Positions 45,219 to 53,501 of a DNA stretch of 64,000 bases are shown here, in pieces (within the stretch, counting starts at the first letter, position 1; each line of letters starts with the position of its first letter). Both the position numbers and the translations under genes were made by a program. The notes under the pieces are model-generated. The model searched no databases and had not been told where the DNA came from. It was given only the letters and a program-made list of their open reading frames with translations. The stretch comes from Alicyclobacillus_A sp963788285 (GTDB taxonomy: Bacteria; Bacillota; Bacilli; Alicyclobacillales; Alicyclobacillaceae), in the NCBI GenBank assembly GCA_963788285.1, contig CAWBGB010000007.1:124001-188000 (forward strand), given 5' to 3'.

Positions 45219-46259
45219 TCATACCATGGCAAACTTCTCTTCAAACACCCGCAGTAACTCCGGCGTGTTCCGAACGAGGTTGATGGCAAACTCGGCATGC
45301 CCTTTGCAGTACCCGTTGCCAATGACCATGGTGACATCTTTGCCGACGCCCTCCGCGCCCAGCGCCGCCGCGGTGAAGCTGGTGGCCATGCTGAAAAAGT
45401 AGACGGTCCCAAGCTCCCGCGCGCAGAGAATGGAGGACATCTCCGTGTTTGACACGTTCACGCAGTTGATGACCACATCAGCCATGTCTGGTCCAAGAAC
45501 GTCGTGCACCGCCGCATACACCTCGGCCGGCTTTGTGGCATCGAGGTTCAGGACGACGTCGGCCCAGCCAAGCTTTCGGACCCGCTCGCAGGCCGCTTCC
45601 CCGTACTCCACGGCGACAATGTTTCCGGAGCCACTGGACAGCCGAGCCTGGCGCAGGACGGTCAAACCCGATTTACCACCAGCTCCGAAGATCACCACCG
45701 AGTTACCCGGTTTCACCAGGCGCGCCGTTTGCGCCGGCGCCCCGCACACGTCAAAGACTGCCAGTGCCACTCTGTCCGGCACGTCATCCGGCATCTTCGC
45801 GTAGATCCCACTTTCGAACAAAATGGCTTTGCCAGTAATTTCGGCTTGCCCGTTTTTCATGTCGATGTGCTTAATCTTTTCCATCACAAGCGGCGTCAGA
45901 GAGAGGGACACGAGCGTCGCTATCTTGTCCCCAACCTCGACACCTCCCCGCCGCCGAATCACAGGCCCCACTTCGGCCACGCGGCCAACGAGCATTCCGC
46001 CGGACCCGGTTACGGGGTTGTGGTGCTTCCCACGGTCTCGCACAATCCGCTGCATGATAGCCGCAACCTGTTGTGGATGGTTTCCAGCTTCCTCACGGAT
46101 TTGCACAAATGAAGCGGAGTCGATGTTCAGCACCTCGACTTCAATCAAGATTTCGTTGTCGTAACAAACAGGCTGGTTATCCAGTTTCCACGCCGACTGC
46201 GGCATGGCGCCCACTGGGTCCAGGACGCGGTGCAATCCATACGGGTGCCCTTTGAGCAC
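45219..46259 (-). CDS. kdd: L-erythro-3,5-diaminohexanoate dehydrogenase
   Basis: 346 aa. A medium-chain dehydrogenase-like fold with VVIFGAGGKSGLTVLRQAR as the NAD(P) loop. The N-terminal KGHPYGLHRVLDPVGAMPQ and the SGGMLVGRVAEVGP segment are typical of Kdd. It oxidises 3,5-diaminohexanoate to 3-keto-5-aminohexanoate, the substrate of Kce. GTG 46259 has AGGAGGTG upstream. First gene behind the sigma-54 promoter at 46307-46324. Confidence 0.93.
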   Translation of the reverse strand: MLKGHPYGLHRVLDPVGAMPQSAWKLDNQPVCYDNEILIEVEVLNIDSASFVQIREEAGNHPQQVAAIMQRIVRDRGKHHNPVTGSGGMLVGRVAEVGPVIRRRGGVEVGDKIATLVSLSLTPLVMEKIKHIDMKNGQAEITGKAILFESGIYAKMPDDVPDRVALAVFDVCGAPAQTARLVKPGNSVVIFGAGGKSGLTVLRQARLSSGSGNIVAVEYGEAACERVRKLGWADVVLNLDATKPAEVYAAVHDVLGPDMADVVINCVNVSNTEMSSILCARELGTVYFFSMATSFTAAALGAEGVGKDVTMVIGNGYCKGHAEFAINLVRNTPELLRVFEEKFAMV

Positions 46260-46306
46260 ACCAACACCTCCTGTCGAGACTGCGGCACTCTGACACCCTT
46301 TAAATC

Positions 46307-46324
46307 ATGCAATTTTCATGCCAA
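46307..46324 (-). promoter_or_regulatory. Sigma-54 (-24/-12) promoter of the kdd-kam operon
   Basis: Minus strand TTGGCATG, AAAA, TTGCAT. The GG and GC elements match consensus TGGCAYR-N4-TTGCW exactly. It lies about 50 bp upstream of kdd. The gene on the other side encodes a sigma-54 activator. Confidence 0.88.
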
Positions 46325-46343
46325 TTCAGAGAATATGCGTGCA

Positions 46344-46375
46344 CAAAAAAACAACCCGGTTCACAGACCGAGTTG
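46344..46375 (-). terminator. Rho-independent terminator of the sigma-54 activator gene
   Basis: A 9-bp stem (46352-46360 with 46367-46375, one G-T pair), then seven T on the minus strand. It overlaps the last codons of the regulator gene. Confidence 0.85.
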
Positions 46376-47902
46376 CTTGATCCGGTATTGAAGGGTTTGT
46401 CGGGGCATACCGAGATGTTTGGCCGCCGCTTTGACGTTGCCGCCAAGTGCGCCGAGCGTTCTCTGGAGCACCATTCTTTCAAAAGCAACCTGCAACCCCC
46501 GCCACGAAACTCCAGGGTCCAATCCACTCCCCAACGACTGCCAGAATTCGTTCATGCCTTCCGTCACCAGAATGTCCGCCCACTCCAAGTACGTAGGACG
46601 GGACAAACTCGGGCAGTGGCTTCGTGCCGAATTTTCAGCACTTAGTGCGTTTGATTGACCTTGCTGCTTCTGCAGCCAATCCCGCAGATGACCTGGGAGG
46701 GCATCGACGTCAATCGGCCCGGAATGAATCATGTTCAGAGCGGCCTCTATCGCATTTTCAAGCTCACGAACGTTGCCCGGCCACGGGTACTGCTGAAACA
46801 GGTTCTCCACAGCGGGTGTCAAGCCGGTCACGTTCGTTCCGAATTGCTTGTTCCACTTATCGATAAAGTGTTCGGTTAGAAACTCGATGTCACCCGTTCT
46901 CTCGCGCAGCGGTGGAATATCCAAACGTACGACGTTGATGCGAAAATAAAGGTCCTGCCGCAATTGCCCCGCCTGAACCGCCGCTTCTGGGGACACGTTC
47001 ATCGCCGCAATGACGCGCACGTTCACACGCCGAATCCGCGTGTCGCCAACGCGCATCAGCTCTCCTTCCTGCAAGACCCGAAGTAGTTTTGCCTGCAGTT
47101 CCATCGGCATCGATTGGATCTCGTCGAGAAACAACGTGCCTTCGTCCGCCAGTTCAAATAACCCCGGCCTGTCTTCCGCGCCCGTGAAACTTCCGCGCAC
47201 AGTACCGAACAAAATGCCCTCAAGGAGCGTCCCCGGCAACGCGGCGCAATTGAGCGCCATAAAAGGTGCCGATTGGCGCGGACTCTCATGATGGATGGCT
47301 TGCACGAGCAGCTCCTTCCCCGTCCCCGTCTCGCCGTACACCAGGATGGGGGAAGACGTTCTCGCGGCCCGTTCCGCACGCTGCTTCAATTGCATCATGC
47401 GCGCATCCAGCGTAAGCACGTGCGAAAATCGGTAGACAGCATTGGACGACCCTCGGTGTTTCCTCTGCAACTGCCCTTTCCGTCTATCCCCGACGACCTG
47501 CGCCTGCAGTTCCAACACCTGCTCCGTGAGGCGGCGGACTTGGGTGAGGTCCTTGGCCACTTCCAGAGCCCCCACCACCTTGCCACTGGAGAGAATCGGC
47601 AGCGTTGTGTTCACGGTGTGCACTTTGACGCCAAGGTAGTTGGTGTAAATTTGCGGCTGGTCATGAATGGCGCGCCCCGTTTTCAACACCTGTAGCAGGG
47701 TGCTGGTTTCGTTTTCAAGTGACGGGAACGCAGCCAGCACGTGTTTGCCAATGACGTCGGAAGGAGCCAGACCATCCATCCTCCCGGCAGCCGCGTTGTA
47801 GAAGATGGTGACGCCGTCGACGTCGACGGCGTGAATGCCTTCGTCAATGGTATCGAGGATGTGGATGAGCCAATCTTGATCTGCATCCCGACGAGAATTC
47901 AC
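46361..47902 (-). CDS. Sigma-54-dependent enhancer-binding activator, RocR-like
   Basis: 513 aa from GTG 47902 (GGAGG upstream). Order: PAS sensor (about residues 10-120), linker, AAA+ domain with Walker A GETGTGKE (190-197), L1 loop GSFTGA (237-242; the usual motif is GAFTGA) and Walker B GTLFLDEI, then a Fis-type HTH (GGNVKAAAKHLGMPRQTLQYRIKQ). FGTV-x-GSFTGAEDRPGLFE closely follows Bacillus RocR. It most likely senses lysine or a pathway intermediate through the PAS domain and drives the adjacent sigma-54 promoter. Confidence 0.92.
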   Translation of the reverse strand: MNSRRDADQDWLIHILDTIDEGIHAVDVDGVTIFYNAAAGRMDGLAPSDVIGKHVLAAFPSLENETSTLLQVLKTGRAIHDQPQIYTNYLGVKVHTVNTTLPILSSGKVVGALEVAKDLTQVRRLTEQVLELQAQVVGDRRKGQLQRKHRGSSNAVYRFSHVLTLDARMMQLKQRAERAARTSSPILVYGETGTGKELLVQAIHHESPRQSAPFMALNCAALPGTLLEGILFGTVRGSFTGAEDRPGLFELADEGTLFLDEIQSMPMELQAKLLRVLQEGELMRVGDTRIRRVNVRVIAAMNVSPEAAVQAGQLRQDLYFRINVVRLDIPPLRERTGDIEFLTEHFIDKWNKQFGTNVTGLTPAVENLFQQYPWPGNVRELENAIEAALNMIHSGPIDVDALPGHLRDWLQKQQGQSNALSAENSARSHCPSLSRPTYLEWADILVTEGMNEFWQSLGSGLDPGVSWRGLQVAFERMVLQRTLGALGGNVKAAAKHLGMPRQTLQYRIKQLGL

Positions 47903-48102
47903 GCCTAGCACCTCCGTCTGATGAGGCTGAGCGAACCCAGTTCTCGCCCCTCATTATATCCGACAGCGTCGCATTTGTGCCGAATATTCAGCGTATGACG
48001 ATTTTTCGGCACATTGGTCTACACGTGACCGTGCGCCCATATGATGATGGGAGTGTAACGTCCTGCAACCTACAAAACGAAGGAAAAGGAAAAAAGCAGG
48101 GT

Positions 48103-48642
48103 ATGAATTCAACGCCGGATTTGGGGTTGGCGGCGGCATTTGGTGGATTTATGGTGGGGTCTTCGTCGTATGGCTTCTCTTTTTTGATTGCCATCTACGT
48201 CATCATGGGGCTTGTGCACTACAAGTTGTTCCATAAAGCCAACGTGAACCGCCCGTGGTTGGCTTGTGTCCGGATTGGGAACCTGTGACCATTGTTTGAC
48301 ACGAAGATTCGACGGATACACATGCTCTGAATTATTGTCCCCCCCATTTTCGCCATGGTCGTGATGGCCGCAAATTCTGGCGTGTTGGCATTTCTGGCAG
48401 TCATTTTGTACATTGTATCCGTCGTGCTCGAAATCATCATTGTCATTCGCCTGTACAAATCGTTTGGTATCAGCCTATGGTGGTTGTTACTGTACATCGT
48501 TATCCTCATTCCGATTCTTGACCTGTTCGCAGGGATCGCAATCATTGTTCTCCTGTGCTACATGGCGTTCAGTAGCAGTGTTGTATACAATCCAAACTTT
48601 CATGTGAAAACGGACAACACGGATCCCAACATCCCCGGGTGA
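48103..48642 (+). pseudogene. Small integral membrane protein interrupted by two in-frame TGA codons
   Basis: One continuous frame of 180 codons from ATG 48103 contains TGA at 48286 and 48328. Reading both as Trp gives WLACVRIGNLW, PLFDTKIRRIHMLW and IIVPPIFAM, which fits the surrounding pattern of a small membrane protein with several hydrophobic segments (YGFSFLIAIYVIMGLVHY; LAFLAVILYIVSVVLEIIIV; WWLLLYIVILIPILDLFAG). The family resembles bacterial proteins with a P-x-x-N-x-W-x-L-F motif of unknown role. Both lesions are single G-to-A changes of TGG. A strong terminator follows at 48682-48715. Confidence 0.6.
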
Positions 48643-48681
48643 GTGGCAACAACAGCTCCCTGACACAAGTCGTTTTTGTGG

Positions 48682-48715
48682 AAACAGGACCCCGCTTTTC
48701 GCGTGGGTCCTGTTT
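48682..48715. terminator. Bidirectional intrinsic terminator
   Basis: An 11-bp perfect stem, AAACAGGACCC (48682-48692) with GGGTCCTGTTT (48705-48715), inner CGC/GCG pairs. It lies after the membrane-protein gene (plus) and about 70 bp after the SASP-like gene (minus). Confidence 0.8.
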
Positions 48716-48784
48716 GTCGTGCATGCTCCTTTGAACAAACTCATGGAAAGACAAGAAGAAATGAGGCTGAAGAGCTCGCGTTAC

Positions 48785-48946
48785 TTAACAACCTTCATCC
48801 CTGCACCCTTCAGCCAATTGCTTCGCGCGCATCTGCAGCAGTCGACCATAGACGCCGCAATCCTTACTCGAGACATTGCCGAAGTCGCTAGTAAAGGCGA
48901 CGTCTAACCCAAGTTCGCGCGCGATTTCGCAGCGCATCCGCTCCAT
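48785..48946 (-). CDS. Alpha/beta-type small acid-soluble spore protein-like, cysteine-containing
   Basis: 53 aa from ATG 48946: it opens MERMRCEIARELGLDVAF and continues to SSKDCGVYGRLLQMRAKQLAE. The spacing of EIA-x-ELG, a (S/T)(R/K)-x-(C/A)G turn and a second amphipathic helix matches alpha/beta SASPs, which coat forespore DNA. It differs by having four Cys and lacking the VGG motif. No clear ribosome binding site precedes the ATG; the frame is open upstream to about 48985, so a non-ATG start or coupling to the ywiB-like gene 23 bp upstream is possible. Confidence 0.65.
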   Translation of the reverse strand: MERMRCEIARELGLDVAFTSDFGNVSSKDCGVYGRLLQMRAKQLAEGCRDEGC

Positions 48947-48968
48947 CAGCTGTGCGAGTTTTGGGTCT

Positions 48969-49460
48969 TTACGCTTGTGTGCGGTCGTCTCCGGTCACCC
49001 CCTCGCGAAACTGAAGTTGCAGGTGTACCTCTTGGGTGACGCCGCCCACATCCATGCGATAGGAAAGAGAGATGCGTCCACCGTTCGGTTCCACATGGAC
49101 GTCGAGTTCGTGGGTCTTGGCCTCCACATCCAGCCAAAAACCGCCCATGCGCATGGTGGACTGCCGGGTTTGGCCAGGTTCGAAGGTGTGATTCCAAGTG
49201 ACGTCGCCGAACCTCGTCAGCACCAGTGTTCCCGGCTGAAACCGCAGTACGGTTTTCCCCGTGTCCGCTGCGCCACCAGAAGGATCCGTGAACGTCAGGT
49301 AGTGCGTTCGCCCCTTCTGCCGCCACACCGCGTTCGACACTGCCACCCGTTCAGTCTCAGTGTCTGTCTCGACTTGAGTGTCACCTGAAACGCTGCGCGA
49401 GGTACGTTCCCACACCAGCGTCACAGTATGCGCAAACTCTTCTTCCGCCAACCAGTACAT
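48969..49460 (-). CDS. ywiB: YwiB-like DUF1934 beta-barrel protein
   Basis: 163 aa. The C-terminal GGRISLSYRMDVGGVTQEVHLQLQFREG follows the DUF1934 pattern (GRISIAYDMHVG in B. subtilis YwiB), as does the TRFGDVTWNHTFEPGQ region. The family is a small calycin-like beta-barrel of unknown function, found next to argS or speBE in Bacilli. ATG 49460 has only a weak ribosome binding site and starts 3 bp after speB; translation is probably coupled. Confidence 0.8.
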   Translation of the reverse strand: MYWLAEEEFAHTVTLVWERTSRSVSGDTQVETDTETERVAVSNAVWRQKGRTHYLTFTDPSGGAADTGKTVLRFQPGTLVLTRFGDVTWNHTFEPGQTRQSTMRMGGFWLDVEAKTHELDVHVEPNGGRISLSYRMDVGGVTQEVHLQLQFREGVTGDDRTQA

Positions 49461-49463
49461 CCG

Positions 49464-50351
49464 TTACTTTACAAACGCTAGCAGCGCTTCGCGTACGAGC
49501 TTCGCTGCAAGAATTTGCGACAACTCACTCGGGTCTATCTGCGGCGCGACTTCGACAAGGTCAAAGCCAATCACATTCAGCTGCCCGAGCAGCTGAATCG
49601 TGAGGAACGCTTCCCGCGGATCAATGCCGCCGTGTTCGGCAGTGCCTGTGCCCGGTGCGTGCGCGGGATCCATCACATCGATGTCCCACGTCACGTAGAC
49701 AGGGTGGCCCTGCAACTCTGGCAGCACTTTCTCCAACGGTGCGGCTACGTCAAATGGGAAGAAGTGCGTGTTTTCACGCGCCCATTGAAACTCTTCCCGC
49801 GTGCCTGAACGGATGCCAAACTGATAGACCCTGTCTGGACCGATGTCGTCGCATACCTTTCGAATGACGGTGGCATGAGAATACGGCTCACCTTCGTAAT
49901 GCTCGCGCAAGTCGGTGTGTGCGTCAATGTGAATCACGCGTAGATCCGGGTACTTGTCTCGCGCGGCGCGAATGCTCCCCCAGGACACGAGGTGTTCGCC
50001 GCCTAGTCCCAGCGGGAACTTGTCCGCCGCGTACACCCCATTGACAAAGTCGTAAATCTGCTCGACGCTCTTTTGCGGGTTGCCGAACGGCAAAGGAATG
50101 TCCCCCGCATCAAAGTAGCGGAGGTCAGACAAATCCCGGTCGAGGTATGGGCTGTACTCTTCCAGACCGATGGACACTTCACGAATGCGGGCTGGGCCAA
50201 GGCGAGTGCCGGATCGGAAAGAGACCGTCCAATCCATGGGCATGCCGTAGATCACAGCCTGTGCACTGTCAAAGTCGTCGGTCGCGCCGATGAACACGTT
50301 GCCAGAGTACGCCGGGTCAAACCCTTTGAAGGACTCGTTGCGACTGGTCAT
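49464..50351 (-). CDS. speB: Agmatinase
   Basis: 295 aa. The ureohydrolase manganese ligands are in GGEHLVSWG, HIDAHTDLREHY and TWDIDVMDPAHAPGTGT. It hydrolyses agmatine to putrescine and urea. ATG 50351 overlaps the speE stop by 4 bp (ATGA), with GGAGGAG upstream. The pair speE-speB beside a class A PBP gene matches B. subtilis. Confidence 0.95.
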   Translation of the reverse strand: MTSRNESFKGFDPAYSGNVFIGATDDFDSAQAVIYGMPMDWTVSFRSGTRLGPARIREVSIGLEEYSPYLDRDLSDLRYFDAGDIPLPFGNPQKSVEQIYDFVNGVYAADKFPLGLGGEHLVSWGSIRAARDKYPDLRVIHIDAHTDLREHYEGEPYSHATVIRKVCDDIGPDRVYQFGIRSGTREEFQWARENTHFFPFDVAAPLEKVLPELQGHPVYVTWDIDVMDPAHAPGTGTAEHGGIDPREAFLTIQLLGQLNVIGFDLVEVAPQIDPSELSQILAAKLVREALLAFVK

Positions 50352-51184
50352 TTCTGAATAAGCTCCTCCACAAAGCGCGGCAAGGCGAAAGCGGCCTTGT
50401 GCACCTGTTCTGTGTAATACTTCGTATCCGTCACGCGAATCGGCTGTTGGTCGCGGAGCGGATGATACTTCTTGCTGCCCATCGTAAAGCTCCACATGCC
50501 GGTCGGGTACGTCGGAACGTAGGCCAGGTACAGTTCTGTAATCGGGAACAGATCGCGCACGTCGCCATTGACCTTTTGAATCAGCTCCTGGTTGATAAAC
50601 GGCGACTCGGTCTGCGCCACAAACAGCCCGTCGTCTTTCAGCGCGCGCGACACCGATTCGTAGAACTGCTTCGCGAAGAGACCAACCGCTGGGCCAATCG
50701 GGTCCGTGGAGTCGATGAAGATGACGTCAAATTCGCCCGGGTGGTCTTCTACATACTTGATGCCGTCCGTAATCTGGACGTCCACGCGCGGATCCGAAAA
50801 GCCAGACGCGATATTCGGGAAGTACTGCTTGGACACTTCTACGACGCGGCCGTCGATTTCGGCAAGCACAGCGCGCTCGACAGACGGGTGTTTGATGGCT
50901 TCGCGAATTACGCCGCCGTCACCGCCTCCGACAATCAGTACGCTCTTCGGATTCGGGTGCGTGTGCAGCGCGACATGCGCCATCATCTCATGGTAGACAA
51001 ACTCGTCCTTGTCAGTGGTCATCACGCAGCCATCGAGCACCAAAAGAGTGCCGTACTGCTCGGTCTCCACCACGTCCATCGTCTGATATTCGGTTTGTTC
51101 ACTATGTAAAATCTTGTTAATCCGAAGTCCAATCGTCAAATTTTCATTCTGTAATTCCGTGAACCACAATTCTGACTTAGCCAT
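50348..51184 (-). CDS. speE: Spermidine synthase
   Basis: 278 aa. Aminopropyltransferase: VLIVGGGDGGVIREAIKH nucleotide loop, AEIDGRVVEVSKQYFP, and FIDSTDPIGPA with the catalytic Asp. It transfers the aminopropyl group of decarboxylated SAM to putrescine. ATG 51184 has AAAGGAGG upstream. Its promoter has TATAAT with an extended TGG and a TTTACC -35 (51215-51242). Confidence 0.96.
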   Translation of the reverse strand: MAKSELWFTELQNENLTIGLRINKILHSEQTEYQTMDVVETEQYGTLLVLDGCVMTTDKDEFVYHEMMAHVALHTHPNPKSVLIVGGGDGGVIREAIKHPSVERAVLAEIDGRVVEVSKQYFPNIASGFSDPRVDVQITDGIKYVEDHPGEFDVIFIDSTDPIGPAVGLFAKQFYESVSRALKDDGLFVAQTESPFINQELIQKVNGDVRDLFPITELYLAYVPTYPTGMWSFTMGSKKYHPLRDQQPIRVTDTKYYTEQVHKAAFALPRFVEELIQK

Positions 51185-51214
51185 GGGGCGCCCTCCTTTA
51201 TCTAGCCGTGATGT

Positions 51215-51242
51215 ATTATACCAAACCTGTCACTTGGGTAAA
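51215..51242 (-). promoter_or_regulatory. speE: Sigma-A promoter of speE-speB
   Basis: Minus strand TTTACC (51237-51242), 16-bp spacer ending TGG, TATAAT (51215-51220). It lies about 30 bp upstream of speE. Confidence 0.65.
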
Positions 51243-51354
51243 CGCCGCGTCTCGGCGTGTTTCGGACGAGATACCCATCCGAATCCTCCCCTCACTCGCA
51301 TGGGAAAACAGAGCTCGGGCATAATACCGATTGGTATACAGAGGAGGATTTGGT

Positions 51355-53403
51355 TTGCCAACCCAACAACCAACCATTTCGCCAGAAGAAAAGTCGAATG
51401 CAGGCTACAGAAACGGTGGCTGGTGGCGGAACTTGCCGTGGTTGAGTAAGTACCTCGCGCTGCCGCTCGTAAGCGGATTCGGGGGTATGACCGCCCTGTT
51501 GGTGTGTCTGCGCATGACCCCACTTCCCGACGGAATCATGGTCAATCCGACCCACATCGACAGCGCAGATGGCCAACGACTCGCTGAGTGGACAATCAAA
51601 GGCGACCGCTCCATGCACGTTCCCTTAGCACAGATTCCCTTAGCTCTGCGGAACGCAACGATTGCGGTGGAAGACGCCAAGTTCTATCACCACCTGGCGT
51701 TCAACCCGCTCTCCATCGGGCGCGCTCTGTTGGTGGATATGCGACGCAGGAAGGTGGTCGAGGGGGGATCGACCATTACACAACAACTGGCGAAAAACCT
51801 GTTCCTGAGTCAAGACCGGACGATGACGCGCAAGTTGCGCGAGGCACTCTACGCCATCCAGCTCGAATTGCACGAGAGCAAGAATTTGATTCTTGAGGAA
51901 TACCTCAACGCCGTCTACTACGGGCACGGCGCTTACGGGGTAGACGCGGCAGCGCGACTGTATTTCAACAAGTCGGTGCAGGACCTAGACCTCGCAGAGT
52001 GCGCGATGTTGGCGGGTTTGCCCAAGGGACCGAGCCTATACTCGCCGCTCGTCAACATGACTTTGGCGAAGCAGCGTCAGCACACCGTGCTGATGCGAAT
52101 GGTGCAGACCGGTTGCATGTCACGGGCAGAGGCAGATAAGGCATTTCAGGAACCCCTACAACTGAGTACCGTCCACGCCCCGCTACAGCGTGCACCGTAC
52201 TTTACGTCGTCGGCGGTTGCGGAAGTGGAGCAAAACTTCCACCTTAGTCCGGATGACCTGTACCGCGGTGACCTGCACATCAAGACGACGTTGGACCCGT
52301 TACTGCAACAGGCGGCCGAACGCGCCATCTCGACCACACTGGCGGACACCAAGGGCCTTCAGGCAGCTTTGGTCGCACTCGATCCGCGAACCGGCGCCAT
52401 CCAGGCGATGGTCGGTGGCCGCGATTACAGGACGTCTCCGTACAACCGCGTATTCGCAGAGCGCCAGCCAGGATCCACCTTTAAGGCCTTGCTGTACGCG
52501 GCAGCGCTGGAGCACGGCTGGACGCCGGCGCGGCAGATAAACAGTGAAGTTACTACATTTATGTACGACCAAGACAAGCTCTACACCGTCCACGATTACG
52601 GCGAATTCTACGCGCATCGCCCGTTGACTATGCGCGAAGCGATTGCACGTTCAGACAACGTGTACGCGGTCACCACCAACCTCGACGTTGGACCAGACAC
52701 CGTCGTGGATACCGCGCATCGAATGGGGATTGAGTCCCAGATGAAATCCTATCCATCTCTGGCACTGGGGGTGTTCCCAACCAGCCCACTGCAAGTGGCC
52801 ACTGCCTACGCAACGCTGGCCAACGGTGGTTATCGCGTGACACCGTTTACCGTAAGCGAGGTGCGCGACGGCAAGACGGGCGACGTGTGGGTATCCCATC
52901 CGAAAGCGGACAAAGCGTTGTCCAGGCAAGTGGCGTTTCAGATGACGGATTTGCTGACGAGTGTGTTAAATCCGCACGGCACAGGCTACTCGGTACGCCA
53001 GTATCTGCACGGTGTGGCTGCGGCAAAGACAGGGACAACCAAGTCGGACGTGTGGATGGTAGGCTACACACCGAAGGTGGTCTGCGCCGTCTGGGTCGGT
53101 TATGACGACAATCGCCCCCTCACACTCACTGAGTCCCACTTGGCCGCGCCGATTTGGGCGAAATTCATGGGAACCGCGCAGCAGCGGCTACCGTCCGACT
53201 GGTTCAAGCCCCCCGACGGGCTCGTTCGCAAGGTGATTGACCCCGTCACGGCAGGAGTGGCGACGGACAAGTGCAGCGTGACCGAAACCGACTATTTCGC
53301 ACGCGGTACAGAGCCAGAGCAGCCTTGTCCGCTGCACGCTTCGCCGGAAGATGGCGCCCACAAACGGCCGTGGTACAAGTCGTGGGTTCCACGCTGGTTC
53401 TGA
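51355..53403 (+). CDS. pbpG: Class A penicillin-binding protein (transglycosylase/transpeptidase)
   Basis: 682 aa from TTG 51355 (AGAGGAGG upstream). One membrane anchor (about residues 35-58) precedes a GT51 domain with the catalytic Glu in VEDAKFYHH and GGSTITQQLAKNLFLS. A transpeptidase domain follows with SxxK in PGSTFKALL, SDN and KTGTTKSD. It polymerises and cross-links peptidoglycan outside the membrane. In B. subtilis pbpG lies beside speE-speB and is used in spore wall formation; synteny suggests the same, though I found no convincing sigma-F promoter. Confidence 0.93.
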   Translation: MPTQQPTISPEEKSNAGYRNGGWWRNLPWLSKYLALPLVSGFGGMTALLVCLRMTPLPDGIMVNPTHIDSADGQRLAEWTIKGDRSMHVPLAQIPLALRNATIAVEDAKFYHHLAFNPLSIGRALLVDMRRRKVVEGGSTITQQLAKNLFLSQDRTMTRKLREALYAIQLELHESKNLILEEYLNAVYYGHGAYGVDAAARLYFNKSVQDLDLAECAMLAGLPKGPSLYSPLVNMTLAKQRQHTVLMRMVQTGCMSRAEADKAFQEPLQLSTVHAPLQRAPYFTSSAVAEVEQNFHLSPDDLYRGDLHIKTTLDPLLQQAAERAISTTLADTKGLQAALVALDPRTGAIQAMVGGRDYRTSPYNRVFAERQPGSTFKALLYAAALEHGWTPARQINSEVTTFMYDQDKLYTVHDYGEFYAHRPLTMREAIARSDNVYAVTTNLDVGPDTVVDTAHRMGIESQMKSYPSLALGVFPTSPLQVATAYATLANGGYRVTPFTVSEVRDGKTGDVWVSHPKADKALSRQVAFQMTDLLTSVLNPHGTGYSVRQYLHGVAAAKTGTTKSDVWMVGYTPKVVCAVWVGYDDNRPLTLTESHLAAPIWAKFMGTAQQRLPSDWFKPPDGLVRKVIDPVTAGVATDKCSVTETDYFARGTEPEQPCPLHASPEDGAHKRPWYKSWVPRWF

Positions 53404-53501
53404 GCGCTGTCCTTCGGAATTGTGCTAAAATGGCGTCAACCTATGGATCGTTGCCCAAAGGACAGATCCCCCTTTGGCGTAGAAGAGAGGAGTGTGGGGA
53501 G

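Noticed and set aside
43637..45283. 548-codon open frame on the plus strand opposite kamA/kamB
   Set aside because: It is antisense to kamA, which has all radical SAM and PLP motifs. The plus-strand product has no family features; high GC bias opens the frame.
51221..51354. Sigma-F promoter before pbpG
   Set aside because: GGGAAAACAG resembles the -10 part, but no GYWTA lies about 15 bp upstream, so it was not listed.
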